Source: Synechococcus sp. RCC307
GTDB taxonomy: Bacteria; Cyanobacteriota; Cyanobacteriia; PCC-6307; Cyanobiaceae
Assembly (NCBI GenBank): GCA_000063525.1
Contig: CT978603.1
Coordinates: 1,917,105-1,981,104 of the forward strand
DNA: 64,000 bases
Direction of reading: 5' to 3'
Below, in pieces: positions 1 through 12,226 of this stretch. The notes below the pieces were generated by a model that was not told the origin of the DNA, ran no database searches, and saw only the letters and a list, made by a program, of their open reading frames with translations. Numbering within the stretch: the first letter of the stretch is position 1; each line of letters begins with the position of its first letter. The position numbers were made by a program, and so were the translations under genes.

Positions 1-720
1 GAGCTGGCCAGGCCACGCGACAGCTTTTGGGCTGCTGTGGTGTTGCTTCTGGGCCTGGTGCTGGTGACGGCATCCGACAGGCTCACCGGCGCTCCGATGC
101 TGGGTGTGCTCTGCGGGGGCTTGTTAATCGGCCGTCTGGGATCAGAAGTGGGGCAGCAGCGCTGGGGGGCTCTTGAGCCGGCCCAGCAGCAGCGCTTCAG
201 CGAAACGAGCTATTGGACGCTGCAATTGGAGCAGCTGCGTGGTGCCGCGGCCAAGCTCCTCGCCGCTGGCGGGATCGTGGCGAGCTGGTTACAAGAGCGG
301 CTCAAGAAACCCGAAGTCAACAAACGCTGGGTGCGCGCTGATGCCACTGGCGAAACCACACCCACCGAAGCTGAGCCAACGACCACAGAGCCCAGTGCCG
401 AAGTCGTTCCCGAGCCTGAAGCTGAGCCAGAACCCGAAGCAGAGCTGGAGACCAAGCCTGTTCCCGAACCAGCCGCCGAGCTCACGGTGGAGGTTGAAGC
501 CACCACAACAGTCGAGGCTGAAACGGAATCAGAGGCAGAGGCAGACATTGAGCCCGAAGCCCTCGCTGCCAGCTCAGACGCAGACCCCAGCAGCGACGAG
601 CTGCCCACCGTGGAGGCCGAAGTACTGGATCCAGCGCCCCAGGTTGAGCAACCGTTGGCCGCTGTGATTCAGTCGCTTGACGAGGTCGACGCCCTCCTCG
701 CGGACGGCCGCCACGGATAA
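1..720 (+). CDS. Ycf66-like conserved membrane protein, 5' end outside window
   Basis: The frame is open from the first base, so the true start lies upstream; a GTG at 37 is only the first internal candidate. The visible part begins with [12 protein letters not shown] and two hydrophobic segments, which recalls the Ycf66-like family of cyanobacteria (recognition from memory, not certain). About 75 residues of soluble sequence follow, then a tail of roughly 110 residues made almost only of Glu, Pro, Ala, Thr and Val, which is probably disordered and strongly acidic. It ends 23 bases before ileS on the same strand and may be cotranscribed with it. The function is unknown. Confidence is high that this is coding, moderate for the family. 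Confidence 0.7.
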   Translation, partial: ELARPRDSFWAAVVLLLGLVLVTASDRLTGAPMLGVLCGGLLIGRLGSEVGQQRWGALEPAQQQRFSETSYWTLQLEQLRGAAAKLLAAGGIVASWLQERLKKPEVNKRWVRADATGETTPTEAEPTTTEPSAEVVPEPEAEPEPEAELETKPVPEPAAELTVEVEATTTVEAETESEAEADIEPEALAASSDADPSSDELPTVEAEVLDPAPQVEQPLAAVIQSLDEVDALLADGRHG

Positions 721-743
721 TCGCCAGCAGACGTCGAACCCTG

Positions 744-3623
<2,880 letters not shown>

Positions 3624-3627
3624 GGCA

Positions 3628-3912
3628 TCAACCCCAGAGGCCTGGATCGAGGAAATCTTGGGCTGGGCGCGGGCCGGCCAACACCTGCTCCGCGGCGGGA
3701 TTGAGGGGTGCTTGCAGCAGCACGGCGGATTCAATCTTCGCTTCACTCGGCAGCAACGGCTGATCCGGATCAAAGGCGGTGGGGTGGGTGAGGCTGCTGC
3801 TGAAGCCGCGAAAAATCACCACTTCCAACGCTTCGCCATTCCCCATCTCTCCTTGCAGCCGCAAGGCGCGATCCGGGCGATCACGGCTGATGCTCTCCAG
3901 CTCAGGGAGCAC
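3628..3912 (-). CDS. conserved cyanobacterial small protein (DUF7734-like)
   Basis: A 94-residue soluble protein with a GTG start at 3912. The central EVVIFRGFSSSLTHPTAFDPD matches what I remember of a small family shared by cyanobacteria and plastids (now DUF7734), which has no known function. There is no signal peptide or membrane segment. It lies 1 base downstream of the DUF3177 gene on the same strand, so the two are probably one transcript, and its stop is 4 bases from the ileS stop on the other strand. The family name is from memory; coding status is well supported by the conserved-looking core and tight packing. Confidence 0.75.
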   Translation of the reverse strand: MLPELESISRDRPDRALRLQGEMGNGEALEVVIFRGFSSSLTHPTAFDPDQPLLPSEAKIESAVLLQAPLNPAAEQVLAGPRPAQDFLDPGLWG

Positions 3913-3913
3913 C

Positions 3914-4528
3914 TCAGAAGCCCCCGGCTAAACGACCTTGCTTGGGCAAACGCACCACCAGGAATTGGATCAGGCCAACGCCATAGGCCGCCAACCCCAG
4001 ATAGCCGAGGAAAGCGGAGATGGTGGCCGTCCAGCTGCCACCAAAGAGAAAGCTCAGCACCACCGCCAAACGGTCGTGGAATTGCTGCGGCGCTTCCAGC
4101 CACAGCTGGCACACCTCACCAGCCACACCAGCACCTGCGCAGCCCAGGGCTGGGGCCGTGAGCACCAGGCCCAGAACGCACAGCACAGTCATCGCCCAGC
4201 GCCAGCAGCGCACCGTCAGGGGCAAGGGGCGGTAGGGGGGCAAATCGGCCAGCTCCTCATTGAGATCCGACCAGAACCAAAGGGCAATGAGGATGAACAG
4301 ATTGGCCAAGGCCGAGGTGATGTAGGCCACCGGACGGGCATCCACCATCAGCAGCACCGTGATCCCCAGCAAGCTGGCCACCTGCCAATACAGGGTGAGC
4401 AGCCGCACCAAGGCTTGCTCACGCCTTGAAAGCGCCCAGAACAGCAACACCAGGGGCAGAGCCACGGCAAAAAGCACTGCGAGCCGGTAATCCAGCCAGA
4501 TCAGGCTGCGCAGCAAGGGGAGTGGCAT
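3914..4528 (-). CDS. DUF3177 family membrane protein
   Basis: A 204-residue integral membrane protein with about five or six hydrophobic segments. I chose the ATG at 4528 because it gives the N terminus MPLPLLRSLIWLDYRLAVLF, which is characteristic of the cyanobacterial DUF3177 family; longer starts up to 4642 add unrelated sequence and would run into the divergent FIST gene. Further conserved-looking text includes YWQVASLLGITVLLMVD and a cytoplasmic WFWSDLNEEL. The function is unknown. It is upstream of and nearly touching the DUF7734-like gene. The region 4529-4589 between this gene and the FIST gene must hold both promoters. Confidence 0.85.
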   Translation of the reverse strand: MPLPLLRSLIWLDYRLAVLFAVALPLVLLFWALSRREQALVRLLTLYWQVASLLGITVLLMVDARPVAYITSALANLFILIALWFWSDLNEELADLPPYRPLPLTVRCWRWAMTVLCVLGLVLTAPALGCAGAGVAGEVCQLWLEAPQQFHDRLAVVLSFLFGGSWTATISAFLGYLGLAAYGVGLIQFLVVRLPKQGRLAGGF

Positions 4529-4589
4529 TCCAGGGCGAAAAGGTGCCTCATTATCCGCGCCGCAGCTGTAGCGTCCAATCAGCACCGCC

Positions 4590-5831
4590 ATGGTCATGCT
4601 GCCCTGGTTCAAGAGCGGTGGCCCCGATGCGCTCGCCCGCACGGCCCTCTCCTCTCAACCCTCCCTGGAGCAAGCCATCGACGAGGTGGCTGGCAGCCTC
4701 AAGTCCATGGGCCAGGCGGACTTAGCGCTGGTCTTTTGCAGCAGCAGCTTTGCCAGTGATCTGCCCCGCCTGCTGCCCCTGCTGCAGCAAAAGCTGCAAG
4801 CAGACCACTGGTTGGGTGCCTGCGGCGGCGGCGTGGTGGGAACCAATTCCGCCAACCAGCCCTTGGAATTGGAGCAAGGCTGCGGCCTCAGCGTCACGCT
4901 GCTGAAACTGCCGGGCGCGCAGATCAACAGCTTTGCGCTCGATGCCAACCAACTACCCGATCTCGATGGCCCGGCGTTGCCATGGCAGCAGGCCGTGGGG
5001 GCCGACCCGGCCGCCGGTGGGGCGATGTTGCTGTGGCTGGACCCCAGCATCAGCGGCATCAACGATCTGATCAGTGGGTTGGATTACGCCTATCCGGCCA
5101 TGGCCAAGCTCGGCGGAATCGCGGGGAACCACAGCGCGAACCACGGCTCGCTGCTGTTGGCTGATCAGGTGCACCACAGCGCCGTGGGCTGCGTGATCTC
5201 CGGGGCCTGGACGCTGGCGCCAGTGGTCGCCCAGGGGTGCCGCCCCATTGGGCCGATCTTTGAGGTTGAGCAAGCCAAGCGCAATGTGGTGCTGGAGCTG
5301 CGCCAAGGAGATGAGCTCGCCAATCCGGTAACGGCGCTGCAGCAGGTGATCGAAACCCTGCCTGACCCCGACAAGGAGTTGCTGCGGCACTCCCTCTTTG
5401 TTGGCTTGGCCCGCAATAGCTTTTCACTTCAACAAGATCGCAGCAGCAACCCCTTTTTGGTGCGCAATTTGATGGGGGTGGACCCGCGCCATGGCGCCAT
5501 GGCCGTGGCCGACAGCCTCCAGGTGGGGCAGCGCTTGCAATTCCAACTCCGCGATGGCGCCACCTCCCGGCAGGAACTCGATGGCTTACTGGCCGCCTCT
5601 GAACAGAGCTGCCAGCAGCCACCGGTCGCAGCGCTGCTGTTTGCCTGCCTCGGGCGAGGACAAGGGCTCTATGGCGAAGCCCACGTGGATACAGGCCTCT
5701 GCCGCAAGCACTTCCCAGAGCTGCCCATCAGCGGCTTGTTCTGCAATGGTGAAATCGGCCCAGTGGACGGCAGCACCCAGCTGCACGGCTACACCGCATG
5801 CTGGGCCCTTGTGGTTCCAACCCAGTCCTGA
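4590..5831 (+). CDS. FIST / FIST_C domain protein
   Basis: A 413-residue soluble protein containing an N-terminal FIST domain (about residues 35-235) and a FIST_C domain (about 240-400). FIST domains are regarded as ligand-sensing modules, suggested to bind amino acids, and are usually attached to signalling domains; this one stands alone, as is common in cyanobacteria. Typical text includes LGACGGGVVG near residue 75, FLVRNLMGVDP near 290, and the C-terminal motif GLYGEAHVDT followed by GLFCNGEIGP. Start at ATG 4590, with a second ATG two codons later. The following gene trmB begins within or just after its end. No partner kinase or cyclase is nearby, so its output is unknown. Confidence 0.88.
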   Translation: MVMLPWFKSGGPDALARTALSSQPSLEQAIDEVAGSLKSMGQADLALVFCSSSFASDLPRLLPLLQQKLQADHWLGACGGGVVGTNSANQPLELEQGCGLSVTLLKLPGAQINSFALDANQLPDLDGPALPWQQAVGADPAAGGAMLLWLDPSISGINDLISGLDYAYPAMAKLGGIAGNHSANHGSLLLADQVHHSAVGCVISGAWTLAPVVAQGCRPIGPIFEVEQAKRNVVLELRQGDELANPVTALQQVIETLPDPDKELLRHSLFVGLARNSFSLQQDRSSNPFLVRNLMGVDPRHGAMAVADSLQVGQRLQFQLRDGATSRQELDGLLAASEQSCQQPPVAALLFACLGRGQGLYGEAHVDTGLCRKHFPELPISGLFCNGEIGPVDGSTQLHGYTACWALVVPTQS

Positions 5832-5836
5832 GGTCC

Positions 5837-6508
5837 TTGCGGCAGCACGTCAATCCACTCAGCAGCTTCTTCCAGCAGGAGCGTCCATTACCCGGCTTAG
5901 CTGAGCTCTTCGCCAGACCAGAGCAACCGCTCCACCTCGACATCGGCTGCGCCCGCGGCAAATTCCTGCTTCAGATGGCGAGCCAGACCCCGCAGCGCAA
6001 TCACCTGGGCCTGGAGATCCGCCATCCCTTGGTGAAGCAAGCGGAAGCCGAGCGCCTGCAACTGGAGCTCACCAACCTGCACTTTCTGTTCTGCAACGCC
6101 AACATCAGCCTGCGTCATTGGTTGGAGCAGCTGCCCATTGGGCGATTGGAGCTGGTCACCATTCAGTACCCCGACCCCTGGTTTAAAAAGCGGCATCAAA
6201 AACGGCGCATGGTGCAGCCCGAGCTCATCAGCTGGGTGGCTGCAGCGATGGCACCAGGGGCTCAGCTCTTTTTGCAGAGCGATGTGCCCGATGTGATCAA
6301 CCAGATGCTGGAGGCCACAACCAGCGGTCCCTGGTTTGAACCCGCCGATGGGGGCCAATGGCTCAGCGACAACCCCTTGCAGCAACCCACTGAACGCGAG
6401 CTGTATGTGCTGAAACAGGGCCTGCCGGTTTACAGACGGCTCTTTGCTCGAACCACAGCAGCCGTTCAAGCCCATAATCCGTGCGCCGCTGACGCTGCGA
6501 CGCCATGA
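5837..6508 (+). CDS. trmB: tRNA (guanine-N7-)-methyltransferase
   Basis: This SAM-dependent enzyme makes m7G at position 46 of tRNA variable loops. It shows the SAM-binding motif LDIGCARGKFL, the EIR of motif II, and the family signature YPDPWFKKRHQKRR. I chose the TTG at 5837 because it yields the canonical N terminus (M/L)RQHVNPLS and follows a GAGG a few bases upstream; an ATG at 5798 in the same frame would add 13 residues and overlap the FIST gene. It gives 223 residues, normal for the family. Its stop overlaps the start of the next gene (ATGA at 6505-6508), indicating translational coupling. Confidence 0.93.
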   Translation: MRQHVNPLSSFFQQERPLPGLAELFARPEQPLHLDIGCARGKFLLQMASQTPQRNHLGLEIRHPLVKQAEAERLQLELTNLHFLFCNANISLRHWLEQLPIGRLELVTIQYPDPWFKKRHQKRRMVQPELISWVAAAMAPGAQLFLQSDVPDVINQMLEATTSGPWFEPADGGQWLSDNPLQQPTERELYVLKQGLPVYRRLFARTTAAVQAHNPCAADAATP

Positions 6509-7812
6509 GTCCCTCTCCAGCCGCCCCTTGGCTGCTGTGCTGGCAGGGACTGCTGGCCAGCGAGGCAACGAGTCGCCTGCGCAAGCTGCTGCCCCAACTG
6601 GCAGGCGGCATGCTCTGCGCCCTGTTGCTGGTGCTGCCGATGGCAACCCGCACGGGCCTTGGCTTGCTGATTGCCGCCTGCGGGTTGCTGTGGCTGGTGT
6701 GGGGACTCGCCACACCGCCAGTGCAACGCCCCCTTGGGGCCATCAATGGCTGGTTACTGCTGTATGTCGCTATCGCCGTGCTGGCCACGGGCCTGTCTCC
6801 TGTTCCAGCCGCCGCGGCCAAAGGACTGCTGAAGCTGTTGAGCTACCTCGGGGTGTATGCCCTGATGCGACGGCTGCTGGAAGGGGCGCCGCAATGGTGG
6901 AACCGGCTATTGGCCGCCCTGTTGCTCGGGCAGTTGATCACCGCCGTGATCGGGTTGCGGCAGCTCTATGCCCCCATTGAAGATCTCGCCCTCTGGGCTG
7001 ATCCCAACTCCGTTGCCGATGGCACGCGGCGCATCTACAGCACCCTGGGCAATCCCAACTTGCTGGCGGGTTATCTAGTGCCAGTCCTGCCGCTAGCGGT
7101 GATCGGCCTGCTGCGCTGGCAAGGGGTTTGGCCGAAGCTGTTGGCCCTTGGCAGCCTGGGCTGCGGCCTAGCGGCCGCCCTACTGAGCTACAGCCGAGGC
7201 GGCTGGATTGGCTTGTTGCTCGCCCTGGGCAGCCTGGGGCTCTTGCTGTTGCTGCGGCAATCCCGCCGGCTCGGCCCTTTGTGGGGAAAACTGCTGCCAC
7301 CGCTGGTGATCACCGCTGTGGTGGTGGCGCTGGTGCTAGCTGCCATCAAGGTGGAGCCGCTTCGCATTCGCCTCACCAGCATGTTGGCCGGTCGCGGCGA
7401 TAGCTCCAACAACTTCCGCATCAACGTTTGGTTGGCCGCGCTGGAGATGATTCAGGCGCGGCCCTGGATTGGCATTGGCCCGGGCAACAGTGCCTTCAAC
7501 CTGATTTATCCGCTCTATCAACAACCGGGCTACACCGCCTTGAGCGCCTACTCGGTTCCCCTCGAGCTCGCTGTGGAAACCGGCATCCCTGGACTTCTGG
7601 CGGCCACAGGACTGTTGCTGAGCTCCCTGCGGCTTGGGCTGCAGCAGCTGCAGCGGGACCTGGCCTTGAGCTTGCCGGCCCTTGGAGCTGCCGCGGCCGT
7701 GATCGGCTTAGCCGGCCACGGTGTGGTGGACACCATCTTTTTCCGCCCAGAAGTGCAGATCACGGGCTGGTTTGCCCTCGCCACCCTTGGGGCGGCTCGC
7801 CAATTGCGATGA
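6505..7812 (+). CDS. IctB-like membrane protein, O-antigen ligase (Wzy_C) superfamily
   Basis: A 435-residue polytopic membrane protein with roughly ten to twelve hydrophobic segments. The sequence GTRRIYSTLGNPNLLAGYL and the later GRGDSSNNFRINVWLAALEM / RPWIGIGPGNSAFN are typical of the cyanobacterial IctB family, which was named for inorganic carbon accumulation but belongs by sequence to the O-antigen ligase/polymerase superfamily. The true substrate is therefore open: bicarbonate handling was proposed, while the fold suggests glycan transfer in the membrane. It is coupled to trmB upstream and to a sugar-kinase-like gene downstream, both through ATGA overlaps. Confidence 0.85.
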   Translation: MSPSPAAPWLLCWQGLLASEATSRLRKLLPQLAGGMLCALLLVLPMATRTGLGLLIAACGLLWLVWGLATPPVQRPLGAINGWLLLYVAIAVLATGLSPVPAAAAKGLLKLLSYLGVYALMRRLLEGAPQWWNRLLAALLLGQLITAVIGLRQLYAPIEDLALWADPNSVADGTRRIYSTLGNPNLLAGYLVPVLPLAVIGLLRWQGVWPKLLALGSLGCGLAAALLSYSRGGWIGLLLALGSLGLLLLLRQSRRLGPLWGKLLPPLVITAVVVALVLAAIKVEPLRIRLTSMLAGRGDSSNNFRINVWLAALEMIQARPWIGIGPGNSAFNLIYPLYQQPGYTALSAYSVPLELAVETGIPGLLAATGLLLSSLRLGLQQLQRDLALSLPALGAAAAVIGLAGHGVVDTIFFRPEVQITGWFALATLGAARQLR

Positions 7813-8756
7813 CACTGCCCAGCCCCAGCGGTGGCCTGCTCGCTGGCTTTGATGCCGGCCAGACCCACACCCGTTGCCGCCTCAGCCAGCGCGATGGCCG
7901 CGTGATCGCCGAAGGCGAAGGCAGCGGCGTCAGCCACCTGGGCAGTGAGCAAGGACCGGAGCGCTTTAGGCAGGCGCTGCAGAGCAGCCTGGAGGCTGCC
8001 AGGCGGCAGGGGGGAGCAGCACTGGAACCCTTGGCCGCAGCGGCGATAGGGGCGAGCGGCATCGAGCAGGACAGCCCAACCCAACGCCTGGGCACCGACT
8101 TAGCCCGCCAAGCATTGGGGCTGGATGCGGTGTTGGTGACCGGGGATGAACGCACAGCCCTGGCAGGCGCTTTTGCCCCCGGGCAAGCGGGCATCAGCCT
8201 GATCAGCGGCACTGGAGCCATTGCTCTGGGCCAAAACGAGCAGGGCCGGCAGCATCGCTGCGCTGGCTGGGGGTGGCTGGTGGATGGGGTGGGCAGCGCC
8301 ATGGACATCGGCCGTGATGGCTTGGCGATCAGCCTGCGCATGGCCGACGGACGACTGCCGGTAACGGGTTTGAAAGCAGCGCTGTGGCAAGCCCTTGGCG
8401 TGCAGCAGGCCCATGAGCTCAAGGCCCTGGTGGTGGATCCAGGCTTTGGTGCTGCGGGCTTTGCCCGCTTGGCACCGGTGGTGCATCAGCAGGCCTTGGC
8501 CGGCGATGCCCATGCCCAAAGCGTGCTGCAAAACGCCGGGGACGAACTGGCCGCCATGGTGATCGGCGTTGCCGAAGCACTCGAACTGGAGGCCCCGGCC
8601 CTGTGCTGCTCAGGGGGCGCCATCAGCCATTTGAACCTGCTGCGGCACGCCATGGATCGTTCGCTAATGGAACATCTACCCGGGCTGCATCATGTGCAGC
8701 CCCAAGGCGATGCTTGTGATGGGGCCTTGCGCCTGGCTCAGACGTTGAGCAGCTGA
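7809..8756 (+). CDS. BadF/BadG/BcrA-type ATPase, probable N-acetylglucosamine kinase
   Basis: A 315-residue member of the actin/hexokinase fold. The N-terminal phosphate-1 motif is [14 protein letters not shown], the second loop is [11 protein letters not shown], and the C-terminal adenosine loop is [10 protein letters not shown]. The family in this size class includes eukaryotic-type GlcNAc kinase. A typical Asp/Gly/Gly-Thr pattern is partly altered (GAGQTH rather than GGGT-K). The ATG at 7809 overlaps the stop of the upstream gene and excludes the longer open frame. It converges on glmM, an amino-sugar enzyme, with a 19-base overlap. The GlcNAc assignment is inference from family and context; another sugar or ATPase role is possible. 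Confidence 0.8.
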   Translation: MTLPSPSGGLLAGFDAGQTHTRCRLSQRDGRVIAEGEGSGVSHLGSEQGPERFRQALQSSLEAARRQGGAALEPLAAAAIGASGIEQDSPTQRLGTDLARQALGLDAVLVTGDERTALAGAFAPGQAGISLISGTGAIALGQNEQGRQHRCAGWGWLVDGVGSAMDIGRDGLAISLRMADGRLPVTGLKAALWQALGVQQAHELKALVVDPGFGAAGFARLAPVVHQQALAGDAHAQSVLQNAGDELAAMVIGVAEALELEAPALCCSGGAISHLNLLRHAMDRSLMEHLPGLHHVQPQGDACDGALRLAQTLSS

Positions 8757-10117
8757 TCAGCGAGCTCAGAGAGGTGATCGGTCCAGTGGTCGACCTGCTC
8801 CTGACTGGAGGCTTCCACCATCACCCGCAACAACGGCTCGGTGCCGGAGGCTCGCACCAACACCCGGCCTTCATCGCCCATGGCGGCCTCAGCTGCAGCG
8901 ATGGCCGTGGTGAGCCCATCGCATTGCTGCCAACCCTTGCGGCGGTCGCGATCCGGCACACGCACATTGCGCAACCGCTGCGGGAACGAGCGGAAGCTTT
9001 GATCCACCCGATCTGACAGCGTCTCGCCGGGTTGCAACAGGGCTGCGAGCTGCAGAGCGGTCAAGACGCCATCGCCACTCATGCCGTGATCGGCGCTGAT
9101 GATGTGGCCAGATTGCTCGCCGCCCAGCACCGCACCGAGTTCTGCCATGGCGGCATGCACGTGTTGATCACCCACCGCTGTGCGCTCCAGCTGACCACCG
9201 CGTGCCGTCCAGGCCCGCTCAAAACCAAGGTTGCTCATCACCGTGGCCACAAGCCGTTGTTGCGGCAGGGCATCGGCATCGGCCAGGGCCGAGCCCCAGA
9301 GGTAAAGGATGTGATCGCCATCCACCAAGCGGCCCTGACCATCAACAGCCAGCACGCGGTCGGCATCTCCATCAAAGGCAAAGCCCATCTCAGCGCCGTG
9401 CTCCATCACGGCCTGGCGCAGGGGCTCGAGGTGGGTGCTGCCGCAACCCACATTGATGGCCGCGCCATCAGGCTGGCTGTGCAGGGCAATCACCTCAGCA
9501 CCAAGACGCCGGAACAGGGACTCCGCGCATGAGGTGGCTGATCCCCAGCAGAGATCGAGCACAATCCGGCGGCCATCGAGGCGCCGGCCTTCCAGACTGT
9601 TTTCCAGCAAGGCGGTGTAGCTCTCCAAGAGCTCGGTGCGCCGCTGGGTGGGACCACAGCTGGTGAGCGCTGGCCGCACCTCACCGCGCAAGCCGGCTTC
9701 GATCGCCTGCTGCTGATCGCGGCTGAGCTTGGCCCCTGAAGGACCAAACAACTTGATGCCGTTGTCTTCCGGAGGGTTGTGGCTGGCTGAGACCATCAAG
9801 CCTCCAGCCGCCTGGAACTGATTCACCAGCCGGGCCACCGCCGGGGTGGGACACAAGCCGAGGGTCCACACTTCACGGCCTGCAGCAGTTAGGCCGGCCT
9901 CGAGGGCCGCCACGAGCATGGGCCCACTGCTGCGGGAATCCATCCCCAACAGCACTGGGGCATCGCCAGGCAGCACCTGACCACTCCAATAGCCCACCTG
10001 TAAGGCCAGAGCTGGAGTCATCACGGTGCCCACGCGACCGCGAATGCCATCGGTACCAAAGCTGACTCCACCTCCTCCAAGGGGTTGGCCCACCGGATGG
10101 GACGCCAGATCGGCCAT
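8738..10117 (-). CDS. glmM: phosphoglucosamine mutase
   Basis: GlmM interconverts glucosamine-6-phosphate and glucosamine-1-phosphate on the route to UDP-GlcNAc for peptidoglycan and lipopolysaccharide. It is 459 residues, standard length. Visible motifs are [11 protein letters not shown] at the N terminus, the phosphoserine loop [13 protein letters not shown], the metal-binding loop AFDGDADR, the sugar-specificity loop GGEQSGHI, and the C-terminal phosphate loop [13 protein letters not shown]. The start ATG at 10117 leaves about 16 residues before the conserved motif. A small membrane protein gene lies 81 bases upstream on the same strand. Its 3' end overlaps that of the convergent BadF-type kinase. 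Confidence 0.97.
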   Translation of the reverse strand: MADLASHPVGQPLGGGGVSFGTDGIRGRVGTVMTPALALQVGYWSGQVLPGDAPVLLGMDSRSSGPMLVAALEAGLTAAGREVWTLGLCPTPAVARLVNQFQAAGGLMVSASHNPPEDNGIKLFGPSGAKLSRDQQQAIEAGLRGEVRPALTSCGPTQRRTELLESYTALLENSLEGRRLDGRRIVLDLCWGSATSCAESLFRRLGAEVIALHSQPDGAAINVGCGSTHLEPLRQAVMEHGAEMGFAFDGDADRVLAVDGQGRLVDGDHILYLWGSALADADALPQQRLVATVMSNLGFERAWTARGGQLERTAVGDQHVHAAMAELGAVLGGEQSGHIISADHGMSGDGVLTALQLAALLQPGETLSDRVDQSFRSFPQRLRNVRVPDRDRRKGWQQCDGLTTAIAAAEAAMGDEGRVLVRASGTEPLLRVMVEASSQEQVDHWTDHLSELADQLLNV

Positions 10118-10198
10118 GCCAAAAACTTCGTTCGCGCAGAGATTAAACGGGTTTTCCAGGCCTACCTGGACGCAGGAGACTCATGGACAGCCGTCTGC

Positions 10199-10423
10199 CT
10201 AGCGCCAGCGCTGGGGCCGCCACGCCAACAACCACAACTCAATGGCGCCCCACAGCAGCAGGCCACCCACCACCCAGCCGGGCAGCCAGACCATCGGGGG
10301 CCAAGGCCGCAACAGCCAACTCAACAATCCCAGGCCCACAGCCACGGCAGCGCGCCGGCGTTGCAGCTGCCAGGGAGGCATCTGGGCCAGAGCAGAACGA
10401 AAGCGCTCCCATCGCTTGACCAT
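10199..10423 (-). CDS. small predicted membrane protein
   Basis: A 74-residue protein starting at ATG 10423 (MVKRWERFRSALAQMPPW). It has a basic N-terminal stretch (LQRRRAA) followed by two closely spaced hydrophobic segments and a short Arg-rich end, so it should sit in the membrane with both ends inside. I do not recognise a family. The longer open frame up to 10609 adds low-complexity, unlikely sequence and runs through the start of the divergent slt gene, so I rejected it. It may be cotranscribed with glmM, which starts 81 bases downstream. Confidence 0.6.
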   Translation of the reverse strand: MVKRWERFRSALAQMPPWQLQRRRAAVAVGLGLLSWLLRPWPPMVWLPGWVVGGLLLWGAIELWLLAWRPQRWR

Positions 10424-10492
10424 GGTTCCCGCCGGGCTGCAGCCGCGCCATTGTGACCTCCATACGATGCCGGCAAAGGACAACGGAGGTTG

Positions 10493-12226
10493 ATGCAGCT
10501 GCGGGGTGGAGGAGTGCTGCTGATCAGCATCGCCGCGGCCGGCACCGTGGTCATAAGCAGTGCCTTGCAGCAGGGCCTGCAACAAATCCGACCTGAACTC
10601 GACCGCCACAGCTCACCCACCCTGCTGCGGCGAACCGCTCGCTTTGATCCCGACCCAAGCCGGCGACGCCTCGCGCGGCTGATCCTGGCGAACCAGGGCG
10701 ATGTCAGCGCCTCCAGGCAGCAATGGTTGCTGCACGCTCAAGGGTGGGGCGACAACCCACTGAGCCCCGTGGTGCTCAAACAACAAGCTCTAGCGGCGCG
10801 GGCGCTCGGCCAACAGGAGCGATCCGATCGCCGCTGGACAGAGCTGTTGCAACGCTTCCCAGCTGCAGCACCCAGCGCCGACGCCCTCTACTACCTGGGC
10901 CAGCCAGGAGATGAGCAGCACCAGGAACTGCTGCAGCGCTTTGCGGCCCACCCCGCGGCCCTGGCCGCTGCAGTGGACTGGGACCGCCAAACGCAAGATC
11001 CCCGCGCCGGGTTGCATCTGGCTGCTTGGGGAGCGCGCTGGCCAGGAGCCGATGCAGCCCTTCAGCGCGCCTGCCTTCGTGATCTCGGCGATCAACAGCG
11101 CGAGCAAGTGGCCACGGCCCTGGCCCAACAGGGGGATCTCGATGCGGCCCTGAACTGCCTTGGCGATCTGAGGCCCACAGCGCCCAAGACCCTGCAATGG
11201 CTTGGGCTGGCCGCTGAGGCGCCCTTGAGCCCTGAACAACAGGCCTGGGAGCAGAGCCGTTCCCTCCTGTTGGAGCGCGATTGGAATGGCGCCCAAGAGG
11301 CGCTGCAGCAACAACTGGAGCAACCCCTAACGCCTCCCCTGCTGGCACGGGTGCGCTTCTGGCTTGGCCTCAGCGCCTGGGAGCTGGGCGACGCCGAGCA
11401 GGCGCGGCAAATCTGGCAGCAGCTGTTACGCGAGCACCCCTTTGGCTACTACGGCTGGCGCGCCAGTGAACGGCTGCAGCAGGCCCCTGATGCGCTGCCG
11501 CTTGAAAGCCCTCCGGCGGAAGGCTTGCTGCCCAAGGACTTGGATCAATTGCTCGCGCTCGGGATTCCCGTTGAGGCCTGGGAGCAGTGGCGCATGCAAC
11601 GGGGCGGCCGACCAGCGGAATCGCCCAGAGAGCTTTGGCAAGAAGGCGTCCTGCGTCTGGGGGTTGGCGATCGCTGGATCGCGTTAGAGCAACTGGACCG
11701 GGCCCAGCTGCTTGGTGCCGCTGAGGGCTTGAGCCAACAGGTGCTACTGGAGCAACACCGCCATCCGCGCAACTTTGAACAACTCCTGGACGAGGCCGCG
11801 GGCAACGAGCAACTCGACCCTGATCTGCTCTTGGGCTTGGCCCGGCAAGAGTCGCGGCTGACGCCCACGGTGCGCTCCAGCGCTGGAGCCATCGGCCTGC
11901 TGCAGCTGCTGCCCAGCACCGCTGCTGAGCTGGACGATCCAGCCCCAAGCGAAGACGACTTACTGCAACCGGAGCGCAATGCCCCCTTGGGTGCCCGCTA
12001 TCTCAAAGAGATGCTGAACGCTGCAGACGGCAATCCCTTTCTGGCAACAGCCAGCTACAACGCGGGACCCGGTGCTGCCGGCAGCTGGCGCAACGACGAT
12101 CTCGATGCCATCCCTGAACTCTGGGTGGAAGCCATCCCCTATCCCGAGACCCGGATCTACGTGAAAAAAGTGCTGGGCAACCGCTGGACCTATGCCTTGC
12201 TCGGCGACAGGTTGACCAACCACTGA
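10493..12226 (+). CDS. slt: soluble lytic murein transglycosylase family protein
   Basis: The enzyme cleaves peptidoglycan glycan strands to give 1,6-anhydromuropeptides in the periplasm. The 577-residue product has an N-terminal hydrophobic anchor or signal (GVLLISIAAAGTVVISSAL), a long helical repeat superhelix with TPR-like hairpins, and a C-terminal Slt domain. The catalytic glutamate is in ARQESRLTP at about residue 453, followed by SSAGAIGLLQLLPSTA and ATASYNAGPG, all standard. A GGAGG sits immediately before the ATG at 10493, so I prefer that over the TTG one codon earlier. Its 3' end overlaps the convergent membrane gene by 37 bases. Confidence 0.93.
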   Translation: MQLRGGGVLLISIAAAGTVVISSALQQGLQQIRPELDRHSSPTLLRRTARFDPDPSRRRLARLILANQGDVSASRQQWLLHAQGWGDNPLSPVVLKQQALAARALGQQERSDRRWTELLQRFPAAAPSADALYYLGQPGDEQHQELLQRFAAHPAALAAAVDWDRQTQDPRAGLHLAAWGARWPGADAALQRACLRDLGDQQREQVATALAQQGDLDAALNCLGDLRPTAPKTLQWLGLAAEAPLSPEQQAWEQSRSLLLERDWNGAQEALQQQLEQPLTPPLLARVRFWLGLSAWELGDAEQARQIWQQLLREHPFGYYGWRASERLQQAPDALPLESPPAEGLLPKDLDQLLALGIPVEAWEQWRMQRGGRPAESPRELWQEGVLRLGVGDRWIALEQLDRAQLLGAAEGLSQQVLLEQHRHPRNFEQLLDEAAGNEQLDPDLLLGLARQESRLTPTVRSSAGAIGLLQLLPSTAAELDDPAPSEDDLLQPERNAPLGARYLKEMLNAADGNPFLATASYNAGPGAAGSWRNDDLDAIPELWVEAIPYPETRIYVKKVLGNRWTYALLGDRLTNH

